Source of the DNA: Candidatus Nitrosopumilus sp.
Lineage (GTDB): Archaea > Thermoproteota > Nitrososphaeria > Nitrososphaerales > Nitrosopumilaceae
DNA: 25,581 bases
Direction of reading: 5' to 3'
Assembly (NCBI GenBank): GCA_011055585.1
Contig: DRGT01000135.1
Coordinates: forward strand, 1-25,581
This document shows, piece after piece, positions 14,862-22,554 of this stretch. Positions within the stretch are counted from its first letter, which is position 1. Every line of letters begins with the position of its first letter. A model generated the notes under the pieces. That model searched no databases. It saw nothing but the letters and a program-made list of their open reading frames with translations, and was not told where the DNA came from. The position numbers and the translations under genes were made by a program.

Positions 14862-15342
14862 TTTAGGTGGCGCTTGGAGCAAGTTCGATGGCTTCACTAG
14901 CATTGACTTGAGAAAAACGCCAAATGTTGATATTGTAGGGGATATTAGAGATTTGAAAAAACTAGGATTTGAAGATAATTCAGTTGAAGAAATTGTTGCA
15001 TTTCATTCACTGGAACACATTCCTTTCATGGAAACCAGAAAAACAATTAAGCAATGGTATGATATAATGAAGCCAGGTGCTAAAATAACCATTGCTTGTC
15101 CAGATTTAGATTACTTATATTCAGCACTTGATTCTGGAGAAATTGATTTTGACTATTTCGAACAAAACTTATTCGGAGAATTTGGTGGTTATTGGTCAAT
15201 GGAACAAGACTGGCACCACGCTGCTTTTACAAAAAAGTCAATGAAAAAATTGTTAGAAGAAGCTGGGTTTAAAAGCATTTCTTTCAAGCCACCAAGAAAC
15301 GAAGATTACAAGTATGAGTTTGTAGTGGAGGCCTTAAAGTGA
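14848..15342 (+). CDS. SAM-dependent methyltransferase, class I
   Basis: 164 residues from ATG 14848, with GAGAGG 7 nt upstream; it overlaps the glycosyltransferase end by 14 nt. Motif I LNLGGAWSKFDGFTSIDL is a variant of the usual LNLGCG-type glycine loop, followed by DIRDLKKLGFEDNSVEEIV and HSLEHIP (motif II/III region) and KPGAKITIACPD. This subtype is frequent in polysaccharide gene clusters, where it methylates a sugar hydroxyl, often to cap a chain. The C-terminus (EAGFKSISFKPP) is complete. Substrate is inferred from context only; the changed Cys-to-Gly in motif I is minor. Confidence 0.8.
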   Translation: MTKLNLGGAWSKFDGFTSIDLRKTPNVDIVGDIRDLKKLGFEDNSVEEIVAFHSLEHIPFMETRKTIKQWYDIMKPGAKITIACPDLDYLYSALDSGEIDFDYFEQNLFGEFGGYWSMEQDWHHAAFTKKSMKKLLEEAGFKSISFKPPRNEDYKYEFVVEALK

Positions 15343-16199
15343 AAATCGCCATGGTGTTTGATAGAATTATGAGACCTGATACAATTGGAGTATATTGCGA
15401 GAAAGCATTAAAAAACTTGGGTCACGAAGTAACTTATTTTGGAATTAAAGAATTACCAGAATTAAAAATGAAAGACTTTGATTTTGTATTGCAAGTGGAC
15501 GATGACTTTGCTTATTTTATTCCGCCTGGATTAAACCCTTCAGCTTATTGGATTATTGACGGGCATAGAATTGACTCTTATGGAGCAGTACACAATTTGT
15601 ATAAAACCATGTTAATGCCATTTTGGCGCGTCGTCAAATCAGGACAATTCACTCACACTTTTGTCTCTCAAAAGGACAAAACAGAAGGATTAAAATTGCT
15701 GGGAGTTAATGCTTTTCATTTGCTTCCAGCGGTTGATCCTACTGTTTGGAAAAAACACGATCTTGAAAAAAAATATGATTGGTGTTTTGTTGGAAACTTG
15801 TATAAGGAAAAAAAGCCAATACTAGCCGCTTTGCAAAAGAAGTTTCCAAATTGTTATATTGGCAAAGCATACTTTGAGGAAGCTGCTAAAGTGTACTCTC
15901 AAAGTAAGGTTGTTTTAAACATTTCGTTCAATAATGATTTAAACATGCGTATTTTTGAAGCAATGGCTTGCGGTAGCTTGTTGTTGACAAACGATCAACC
16001 TGGTTTGGGAGATGTTTCTGAATCAGTGGCCACTTATACTGATGAAAAAAATGTTGAGCATTATATGGGTTATTGGTTAGAAAATGCTGAAGAAAGAGAA
16101 AAAATGGCGAAACAAAACCAAAAAGACGTATTAGAAAAGCACACTTATGAAAACAGAATGAAAACAATATTGGAGACGGTTTTTAATGGAAAAAATTGA
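15339..16199 (+). CDS. GT-B glycosyltransferase, Glyco_trans_1_2/CgeB-like
   Basis: 286 residues, GTG start overlapping the previous stop by 4 nt (GTGA). The N-terminal half starts KIAMVFDRIMRPDTIGVYCE, and its nucleotide-binding partner domain begins near YDWCFVGNLYKEKKPIL. The signature NDLNMRIFEAMACGSLLLTN (residues 200-219; Glu207) is typical of the Glyco_trans_1_2 group found in spore-coat and surface-glycan clusters. It is shorter than GT4 enzymes, as that group is. Soluble. Ends 14 nt inside the next gene. Confidence 0.8.
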   Translation: MKIAMVFDRIMRPDTIGVYCEKALKNLGHEVTYFGIKELPELKMKDFDFVLQVDDDFAYFIPPGLNPSAYWIIDGHRIDSYGAVHNLYKTMLMPFWRVVKSGQFTHTFVSQKDKTEGLKLLGVNAFHLLPAVDPTVWKKHDLEKKYDWCFVGNLYKEKKPILAALQKKFPNCYIGKAYFEEAAKVYSQSKVVLNISFNNDLNMRIFEAMACGSLLLTNDQPGLGDVSESVATYTDEKNVEHYMGYWLENAEEREKMAKQNQKDVLEKHTYENRMKTILETVFNGKN

Positions 16200-16905
16200 T
16201 GTTATTACATTGGTTTATAATCGTTTTGCTGTAGTAAAACAGTCTATTGAGTGGATGAAAAGAGATCCAGGAATGAAAATTCGATTAATTGCAGTAGATG
16301 ATGGTTCAACAGAAGAAGGATTAAATAGTTGGTTACAAAGCAATGTCGATTTATTGGTTAACTTGAAACAAAATGTTGGAATTTCAAAAGCGTTGAACAA
16401 GGCGGCGGCAATGACTTCTGGAGAATGGTTTATTGTAATTGATTCAGATACACTAGTTCCATCCCATTACGCGAAACGAATGTTGGAAGAAGTTGAAAAA
16501 CACAAAAAAGTTTATCCTAAATTAGCTTGGATGGGTTTTAAAGTATTAAAACCAGATAAGACAATGCAATTTTATTATAGAGACTTAGATGATTATGGTG
16601 AGTCTTTACAAATGCCTGGATCAGATCCAAAAGCAGTTGAAAACAACGAATTACACATTACTACTGCTCCAGCAGCACCAGCTTATATAATGAATCGAGA
16701 AGCTTTTTTAAACATTGGAATGGCTGATGGAAACTTGAAAAGGCAATGGATTGATGCAGATATTGGAATGAAATTAAAACATAAAGGATACGTTGCAATG
16801 GCTAACCCTAACATTTCATTCGTTCACACTAGCCAACACACTGGAACTCAATTAGATGTAATTGATCATGATTACTTTAAATCCAAATGGAGGAAAAGAG
16901 AGTGA
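16186..16905 (+). CDS. GT-A glycosyltransferase, family 2-like (A)
   Basis: 239 residues. GT2 fold: strand IDVITLVYN, then AVDDGS (Asp38-Asp39), and the metal-binding DSD (Asp86/Asp88) in FIVIDSDTLVP. A later WIDADIGMKLKHKG segment supplies the catalytic-base region (around D-x-D-x4). Inverting transfer from a UDP- or GDP-type donor is expected. No transmembrane tail, unlike polyprenyl-linked GT2 enzymes. GTGA coupling to the next gene. Confidence 0.85.
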   Translation: MEKIDVITLVYNRFAVVKQSIEWMKRDPGMKIRLIAVDDGSTEEGLNSWLQSNVDLLVNLKQNVGISKALNKAAAMTSGEWFIVIDSDTLVPSHYAKRMLEEVEKHKKVYPKLAWMGFKVLKPDKTMQFYYRDLDDYGESLQMPGSDPKAVENNELHITTAPAAPAYIMNREAFLNIGMADGNLKRQWIDADIGMKLKHKGYVAMANPNISFVHTSQHTGTQLDVIDHDYFKSKWRKRE

Positions 16906-17669
16906 GTGAAAAAACAGTTGGGATTGTAATATTATCCTATAACACTGGAAGTTATGCTGAGCAGTGCTTGGCTTCGTTGAAAAAATACCATAAAGATTTA
17001 GATTATAAAGTGTTTTTGGTGAACAATGGTTGTGACGACTACAACACAAAAATTCTAGAAAAGATTCCAAAAATTCATGTTTACATTAAAAACGAAAAAA
17101 ACAAAGGATACTCTAGAGGAGTAAACCAAGGATTATACGAAGCAATGAAAGAAAACTGTGACTACTATTTATTATTAAACGATGACACCCTATTCACCGA
17201 ATCTTGCATTGACAAGTTAATAGAAACAATGGAAAACAACGAACGCGTTGGAATGGTCTCCACAATGACTAATTACGCTTCACACAAGCACCAGGACGTC
17301 AAACACTGGGGTGGAAAACCACATGGCAAAATAATGGAAACGCACGTTTTATTAACTGTTTGTGTCTTATTAAGTAAGGACTTAATTAGAAAAGTAGGAG
17401 TATTAGATGAAAACTTCAATCTGGGCGGGTATGACGACAATGACATTTCCCTACGAGCTAGAATTGCCGGATTCAAGTTGTTGGTCGATGGAAGAACTTT
17501 TATCTTTCACTATGGTAGTGTTGCAAATAAATTACTGCCAACAAATTACTGGCACAACTTAGAACGAAACAAAGCATACTTTGAAAAGAAATGGGAAATG
17601 AAAAATGAAGATCCAGACTGGCAATCCAAATTCTTTGACATGAGCACAAGCGGAAAGGTGATAGAATGA
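16902..17669 (+). CDS. GT-A glycosyltransferase, family 2, rhamnosyltransferase-like (B)
   Basis: 255 residues from GTG 16902, chosen over ATG 16887 because GGAGG (16889-16893) then sits correctly and the 4-nt GTGA overlap is kept. Motifs: VGIVILSYNTGSYAEQCL at the start, LLLNDDT (Asp94-Asp95, metal site) and GGYDDNDISLRARIAG near residue 175, which matches the 'G..DED.' base region of WbbL-type enzymes that add rhamnose or related deoxysugars. Soluble. Ends with ATGA coupling to the epimerase gene. Confidence 0.85.
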   Translation: MSEKTVGIVILSYNTGSYAEQCLASLKKYHKDLDYKVFLVNNGCDDYNTKILEKIPKIHVYIKNEKNKGYSRGVNQGLYEAMKENCDYYLLLNDDTLFTESCIDKLIETMENNERVGMVSTMTNYASHKHQDVKHWGGKPHGKIMETHVLLTVCVLLSKDLIRKVGVLDENFNLGGYDDNDISLRARIAGFKLLVDGRTFIFHYGSVANKLLPTNYWHNLERNKAYFEKKWEMKNEDPDWQSKFFDMSTSGKVIE

Positions 17670-18709
17670 ATATATTAATCACAGGCGGCCTAGGATTTAT
17701 CGGAAGCAACTTAGCAGAATCGCTAAAAGAAAAACACAACATTGTTTTAATGGACAATTTTTGGAATAAAACATCAAAGAAAAACAAAGACGTGCTTGGT
17801 CCAAAAGTTCGATTAATAAAAGGAGATGCCAGAAATCCAAAACACTATAATAAAGTAGAAAAACAATTTGGAAAAATAGATTTAGTTATTCACTGTGCAG
17901 CCAATGCAAATGTGTCTTATGGAATGAAACACCCACAAACTGATTTAGACTTGAATTTGAATTCAACCATTGCTGCTTTAGAATTTTGCAGAACACAAAA
18001 ACAAAACACTTCATTCATATTCTCTTCAAGCGTTAAAGTATATCCTGAAGTACCAATAAATAAAAGAGTAAAAGGAGTCAATATTAAACGATATTTAACT
18101 GATGGGTGGTTTAATAAGTTTGAAGGATTTAATGAGGAAACACCTATTTGGGGTGGAGATAGAACACCATATGGTTGTAGCAAATTAGCTAGTGAAATAT
18201 ATTGCCATGAATATGCTAATGTTTATGGCATTAAGACAATTATTAATAGAATGGGTTGTGTTTATGGTCCAAGACAATTTGAAAATGGAGAACAAGGTTG
18301 GTTAGTACACTTCTTGCACGCTAATTTAAATAATAAACAATTAACGATTAATGGAAGCGGGAAACAAGTTAGAGACCTGTTATACATTTCTGATTTGGTT
18401 GAATTGATTAAGAAGGAAATAAATTTCTTAGAAAGAAATGATTTTGATGGGGCTAAAACGTTTACGGTTGGTGGTGGAAAAAACAACACGATTTCGTTAA
18501 TTGAAGCAATGGAAGAAATAGAAAGACTTATTGGGAAAAAGTTTTCACCACCCACAATTTACACTCAATTTCGCAGAGGAGATCACATAGTATTTTTCTC
18601 AAGTAATAAAAAAGCCAAAAAACAATTAAACTGGAGTCCAAAGGTTTCAGTAGCGGAAGGACTAACGACTCTAGCTTACCCTAATACTTTTTTAAACTGG
18701 AGTCATTAA
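17666..18709 (+). CDS. NAD-dependent sugar epimerase, CDP-paratose 2-epimerase-like
   Basis: 347 residues. Extended SDR: ITGGLGFIGSN (5-15, NAD-binding), FSSSVKVY (catalytic Ser region), and Tyr169-x3-Lys173 in PYGCSKLASE. GPRQFENGEQGWLVHF (201-216) followed by GSGKQVRDLLYISD is a hallmark of the CDP-paratose 2-epimerase (tyvelose) group, which inverts C2 of CDP-paratose. The enzymes that make CDP-paratose are not in the island, so the host would have to supply it, or the substrate differs. A basic insert of about 30 residues (VPINKRVKGVNIKRYLTDG) lies between the Ser and Tyr motifs. Coupled by ATGA to the previous gene. Confidence 0.75.
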   Translation: MNILITGGLGFIGSNLAESLKEKHNIVLMDNFWNKTSKKNKDVLGPKVRLIKGDARNPKHYNKVEKQFGKIDLVIHCAANANVSYGMKHPQTDLDLNLNSTIAALEFCRTQKQNTSFIFSSSVKVYPEVPINKRVKGVNIKRYLTDGWFNKFEGFNEETPIWGGDRTPYGCSKLASEIYCHEYANVYGIKTIINRMGCVYGPRQFENGEQGWLVHFLHANLNNKQLTINGSGKQVRDLLYISDLVELIKKEINFLERNDFDGAKTFTVGGGKNNTISLIEAMEEIERLIGKKFSPPTIYTQFRRGDHIVFFSSNKKAKKQLNWSPKVSVAEGLTTLAYPNTFLNWSH

Positions 18710-18722
18710 AGGAGGAATTAAA

Positions 18723-19610
18723 TTGAAAGTACTAGTAACTGGTGGAATGGGATTTATTGGACGACACGTGGTAAACAATTTGCGAGACAAAGGCCATGAG
18801 GTAACTATCTTTGATAGGCATTCAAACAGCAAAATTTGGAGAGATGATGTAAATTTTTACTTAGGAGACATTAAAGACAAAGAAGCAGTAAGCGATGCTG
18901 TAGGAAAACACGATGGTGCAATAAACTTAGCCGGAATACTTGGCACTAGCGAAATGGTCTCAACACCAATAGAAAGCGTTGATGTAAACATTGGTGGGGC
19001 CGTAAACTTTTACGAAGCTTGCAAGAGGTTCGATAAGAAAGGAGTTCAGATTACTGTTGGAAACATTGCTTGGTTTAACTCTTATGCCATTACAAAATAT
19101 TGTGCTGAACGATTTGGAGTCATGTACAATCAAGAGTCAGGAACAAAAATAGCAATAGTCCGAGGATTAAACGTTTATGGAGAGCATCAAAAGCATGCAC
19201 CAATTCGAAAAGCAGTTCCGAACTTTATCATTCAAGCTCTTAGAGGAGAAGACATTACAGTGTTTGGTGATGGAATGCAATTGCTTGACTTAATCTACGC
19301 TGGAGATACAGCAGAAATTCTAGTCAGAGCATTAGAGGTAGATCATGGTTGTTACAATCAAGTAATGGATGCTGGAAGTGGAGACTTGTTCACCTGCAAA
19401 CACTTAGTGGAAAAAATAATTGAATTATCTGGAAGCAGTAGCAAAATAGCATACGAGCCAATGAGATCAGGAGAACCAGTCAGAAGCATAACAAAAGGAG
19501 ACCCAACTACTTTGAGGCCATTGGGTTACATTCCAAACACTCCATTAGAAGAAGGGTTAAAAAAGACAATAGATTGGTATAAAGAAAACTATGATTGGAG
19601 AAAACATTAA
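18723..19610 (+). CDS. NAD-dependent epimerase/dehydratase, shortened active-site loop
   Basis: 295 residues, TTG start with AAGGAGG 6-12 nt upstream, one of the strongest ribosome binding sites in the island. Cofactor motif VTGGMGFIGRH at the N-terminus; Tyr121-x3-Lys125 in SYAITKYCAE; then VRGLNVYGEHQ and VFGDGMQLLDLIYAGD typical of UDP-hexose 4-epimerases. The segment between strand 5 and the catalytic Tyr is about 20 residues shorter than normal: ITVGNIAWFNSYAITK replaces the usual 'SS..vYG......E......Y', so the standard Ser/Thr proton relay is missing or supplied differently. Reads as intact, not frameshifted. Confidence 0.8.
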   Translation: MKVLVTGGMGFIGRHVVNNLRDKGHEVTIFDRHSNSKIWRDDVNFYLGDIKDKEAVSDAVGKHDGAINLAGILGTSEMVSTPIESVDVNIGGAVNFYEACKRFDKKGVQITVGNIAWFNSYAITKYCAERFGVMYNQESGTKIAIVRGLNVYGEHQKHAPIRKAVPNFIIQALRGEDITVFGDGMQLLDLIYAGDTAEILVRALEVDHGCYNQVMDAGSGDLFTCKHLVEKIIELSGSSSKIAYEPMRSGEPVRSITKGDPTTLRPLGYIPNTPLEEGLKKTIDWYKENYDWRKH

Positions 19611-20437
19611 TGAAAAAAACAACGATTGTCACAATAACAAAAGACAACAAAGAGTACTTTGCAAAGTACATTGAAGCATTCATCAAAAATACTTCTCCAG
19701 AATTAGTGCAAGAAATAGTCATAATTGAAAACAATTCAAAAGACAAAATCGAATTAGAAAAGTACATGCAAAAATTGTATGAGAAAAACTTTAACTGCAG
19801 ACTAATTCAAAACAGCGAAATGCTAAGCTTTGCGGCCAACTGCAATTTTGGAGTAGAAGGTTCAAAAGCAGGCTATTACTTCTTTGTAAATGATGATACT
19901 GAACCACAACCAAATTGGTTGGAAGAAGCAGTCAAGCTAATGGAATCAGACGATCAAATTGGAGTAGTTGGTTGTAAAATGTATTTCCCAAATAATGTAA
20001 TTCAACACGCTGGAATAGCTTTCCGGTCAACTCCACACTTTCATCCAGGACACATTTGGTGGAATAAGAAAACAAAAGATGATCCAGAAGTAAATCAAGT
20101 TAGAGAATTCCAAGCAGTCACTGGTGGAGCCATGTTAGTTAGATCCAATATATTTAATGGCTTGAAAGGATTTAACGAAGCATATGTTGTTGCCGGTTAT
20201 GAAGACTGCGACTTTTGTTTACGAGTTAGGAAAATATTAGATTTAAACACCTCTAAAAATTTTAAAGTAATGTACTGTCCAACAAGCGAGTTAGTCCACC
20301 ATGAATCAATAACCCAAGAAAAGTTTGATTTAAAGTTTCGGGCAGAATACTATTTAAAAAATCACACACTGTTTTGTAAAACTTGGCAAGATAAAGTTGA
20401 ATTAGATTACCATAAATTTGAACCAGGGGTGCACTAA
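19610..20437 (+). CDS. GT-A glycosyltransferase, family 2 (C)
   Basis: 275 residues from ATG 19610, which overlaps the previous stop (TAATG); GGAG in TTGGAG lies upstream. GT2 features: TTIVTITKDNKEYF, IIENNS (residues 39-43), the metal-binding VNDDT (Asp95-Asp96), and the acceptor-side GYEDCDFCLRVRK segment holding the ED base pair. The pattern FQAVTGGAMLVRSN is common in glycan-extension enzymes. Soluble, C-terminus ends HKFEPGVH. The next gene starts inside its stop. Confidence 0.85.
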   Translation: MKKTTIVTITKDNKEYFAKYIEAFIKNTSPELVQEIVIIENNSKDKIELEKYMQKLYEKNFNCRLIQNSEMLSFAANCNFGVEGSKAGYYFFVNDDTEPQPNWLEEAVKLMESDDQIGVVGCKMYFPNNVIQHAGIAFRSTPHFHPGHIWWNKKTKDDPEVNQVREFQAVTGGAMLVRSNIFNGLKGFNEAYVVAGYEDCDFCLRVRKILDLNTSKNFKVMYCPTSELVHHESITQEKFDLKFRAEYYLKNHTLFCKTWQDKVELDYHKFEPGVH

Positions 20438-20607
20438 TGCCAATAGAAAAACCATTGTATATGGACAGATTCAATTACATTGAAATCGATTTAACTTATG
20501 GAAGAATACAAATTCAATCAAGCGAAGACAAACTTCCAAAACTTGTTGCAATTTGTGAAGCATTAATTAAAAAACTACCATCTTATGCCAGTAAAAGGGA
20601 TCAATAA
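20437..20607 (+). CDS. 56-residue protein of unknown function, doubly coupled
   Basis: A short frame joined by TAATG overlaps to glycosyltransferases on both sides, which makes it a real gene. Contains a beta hairpin (YIEIDLTYGRIQIQSSEDK) and a helix (LPKLVAICEALIKKLPSY). No cysteines, no membrane span. The strict coupling suggests that it is made in equal amount with its neighbours, perhaps as a small subunit or regulator of the following GT2 enzyme. No family recognised. Confidence 0.65.
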   Translation: MPIEKPLYMDRFNYIEIDLTYGRIQIQSSEDKLPKLVAICEALIKKLPSYASKRDQ

Positions 20608-21269
20608 TGTTTTCAGTTTGTGCAGTAGTTCGAGACGAAGAAGATTGGGTTAAAGGAATGATTGAATCCATTTTACCAAACTTGAAGGAAGGAGAAGAAT
20701 TAGTAGTGTTTGATGGTGGAAGTAAAGACAAAACAATTGACATACTAAACTCTTATTTAAAAACCTCTCCTAAATTTAGATTGGTTCACTTAAAACAAGA
20801 TTGGGAAAAAAGACAATGGAAAGATGAAGCAGCATATCGAAACGCTAGTTGGAATCATTGTGAAAACGATTGGGTTTTATCCATTGATGCTGATGAAGCT
20901 TATGATTCACCAGTTTTTGATTTAATACGACAAATCATTCCAACAACTGAAAAGAAAGCATTCTATTTCCCAACTATTAATTATTTTAAAAGCACTAAGA
21001 AAATCATTAATCCATTTTCTTTTCCAGATCATCACATTCGATTAGCTAATAGGAAGTTTTTTAAGTGGGTTGGTGGCATTCACGCTTCACTATGGTTGCA
21101 AGGTGCACTACCAATTACGGAGCAACACCATTTAGCTGGGACTATTCCTTACCCATTACATCACTATGCTAGAGTAAGAGAAGATGCTATGAGGCCTTAT
21201 GGAGAAATACCAAAAGATACAGTAGAATGGGATAAAGAAAATCCAAGAGAGGAAGAATTTAATGGATAG
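20607..21269 (+). CDS. GT-A glycosyltransferase, family 2, WaaE-like (D)
   Basis: 220 residues. MFSVCAVVRDEEDWVKGMIES opening, then VFDGGSKDKT (Asp36) and SIDADEAYD (Asp94/Asp96), the metal site. The later HHIRLANRKFFKWVGGIHASL is the 'R...W.g.iHe' region typical of the WaaE/KdtX-like branch of GT2, whose members work on LPS core or other surface glycans. The C-terminus is short and soluble. Start joined to the preceding small gene (TAATG) and its end overlaps the next by 8 nt. Confidence 0.85.
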   Translation: MFSVCAVVRDEEDWVKGMIESILPNLKEGEELVVFDGGSKDKTIDILNSYLKTSPKFRLVHLKQDWEKRQWKDEAAYRNASWNHCENDWVLSIDADEAYDSPVFDLIRQIIPTTEKKAFYFPTINYFKSTKKIINPFSFPDHHIRLANRKFFKWVGGIHASLWLQGALPITEQHHLAGTIPYPLHHYARVREDAMRPYGEIPKDTVEWDKENPREEEFNG

Positions 21270-22272
21270 AAAAGTTGTAGTAACTGGTGTTGCTGGGTTA
21301 ATTGGCTCACACGTGGCAAATGAATTACTTTCATTAAAACTGTTTAAAGTAATTGGAATAGATGACTTGTCTGGTGGCATGGAAGAAAACTTAAAACCAT
21401 TAATAAAAAAGGGAATGAAATTTTATAAAATGGATTTAAGAGACACTAAAAAATTAAAAAGAATATTAAATAGTGTTGAAACTGTATACCATTTAGCCGC
21501 CCACGCTGCTGAAATAAAATCATTATACAATCCAATAGATGATCAAAGCAATAATTTAGGAAGCTTTCATTCCCTAATGATTGCTTGTGTTTATAACCAA
21601 GTAAGAAAAGTAGTATTCACTTCTTCAATGTCGGTTTATGGAACCCAAGATCAAATGCCTTATACTGAAGAACAAGAATGCCATCCAGAAGACTTTTATG
21701 GAATAACAAAGTATGCAGTAGAACAATCTTTGCCAATATATCAAAAAGTGTATGGAATAAATTATACAATAGTGCGATGTCACAACGTTTATGGTCCAGG
21801 GCAAAACATTGGAGACCCATATCGAAATGTTCTGGCCATATGGGCTAACATGATATTAAGAGGAAAAAAACCATTAGTATATGGTGATGGAGAACAACTC
21901 AGGTCATTCACTCATGTTGACGATTGCAAAAACTTCATCATTGAATGTGGGTATAAGTTTAATGGAGAAACTTTCAACATTGGAAATGAAGAACCCATAA
22001 GCATAAAAAAAGCTTGTCAATTATTATGTGATGCAATGGGTTGGGAAAAAGGATTCGAATATGCCCCGAGAAGGCCACAAGAAGTAAAGCATGCTTGGTC
22101 TTCTAGTATGAAAGCAGTGAGGACTGGTTATGATTGGAAAGTCAACTTTAAAGCAGGAATAAGCGACTTTTGCCACTGGATATTAGAACACAAGCCAATG
22201 AAACCAAAGTATGATAAACAATTTGAAATAGAAAAAAACATTCCAAAACAATGGAAAGAAAAGATGATCTAA
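21262..22272 (+). CDS. NAD-dependent nucleotide-sugar epimerase, UDP-hexose 4-epimerase-like
   Basis: 336 residues, normal length for the family. VVTGVAGLIGSHVANELL (NAD loop), FTSSMSVYGTQD (Ser/Thr relay), Tyr146-x3-Lys150 in YGITKYAVEQ, NVYGPGQNIGDPYRNV, and VYGDGEQLRSFTHVDD, all typical of GalE/WbpP-like epimerases. Unlike the SDR at 18723 the active-site loop is complete. Likely interconverts C4 epimers of a UDP-sugar that the island's transferases use. A C-terminal extension of about 25 charged residues (FEIEKNIPKQWKEKM) is unusual. Confidence 0.85.
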   Translation: MDRKVVVTGVAGLIGSHVANELLSLKLFKVIGIDDLSGGMEENLKPLIKKGMKFYKMDLRDTKKLKRILNSVETVYHLAAHAAEIKSLYNPIDDQSNNLGSFHSLMIACVYNQVRKVVFTSSMSVYGTQDQMPYTEEQECHPEDFYGITKYAVEQSLPIYQKVYGINYTIVRCHNVYGPGQNIGDPYRNVLAIWANMILRGKKPLVYGDGEQLRSFTHVDDCKNFIIECGYKFNGETFNIGNEEPISIKKACQLLCDAMGWEKGFEYAPRRPQEVKHAWSSSMKAVRTGYDWKVNFKAGISDFCHWILEHKPMKPKYDKQFEIEKNIPKQWKEKMI

Positions 22273-22273
22273 T

Positions 22274-22450
22274 GTGCACAAGAGATGGGCTGGTTGGGGA
22301 GAAATATGCGGTTGCGACAACTGCGGAAAACAAAGAACAGAAGCACAAATATGGAAAGTAAAACTATGCGATCCATGCTGGAACAAAATAGGAAAATACG
22401 CGAAGGTAACATATGACAAAAAAAAGTTGGCTAGGCAAGCAAGACGGTAA
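22274..22450 (+). CDS. Tiny zinc-ribbon protein A (58 residues)
   Basis: GTG start 2 nt after the epimerase stop; the alternative frame from ATG 22272 is short and featureless. The sequence contains CGCDNC (cysteine cluster) then, 14 residues later, CDPC in VKLCDPCWN, a classic zinc-ribbon spacing. The C-terminus is strongly basic (YDKKKLARQARR). It is a clear relative of the protein encoded next: both share C-x2-C, 14-16 residues, 'v.LC-x2-C'. Likely protein-protein or nucleic-acid adaptor; no catalytic residues. Confidence 0.7.
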   Translation: MHKRWAGWGEICGCDNCGKQRTEAQIWKVKLCDPCWNKIGKYAKVTYDKKKLARQARR

Positions 22451-22553
22451 AGATACTTGTTTTGGTTGTTTAACAAGTACAAAAATAAGTAAGCAAAGAC
22501 TTTACGAAGTACAATTATGCGAAGTTTGTATAGCATACTTAAAAGGGCTTTAA
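22413..22553 (+). CDS. Tiny zinc-ribbon protein B (46 residues), paralogue of A
   Basis: ATG 22413 with GAAGGT upstream; overlaps gene A by 38 nt in another frame. TCFGC, 16 residues, then YEVQLCEVC, matching gene A's pattern with residues around the second knuckle conserved (YEVQLCEVC versus WKVKLCDPC). The short tail ends AYLKGL. The next gene starts 1 nt after its stop. Two overlapping homologous ribbons suggest tandem duplication and a heterodimer or graded dose. Confidence 0.7.
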   Translation: MTKKSWLGKQDGKDTCFGCLTSTKISKQRLYEVQLCEVCIAYLKGL

Positions 22554-22554
22554 A

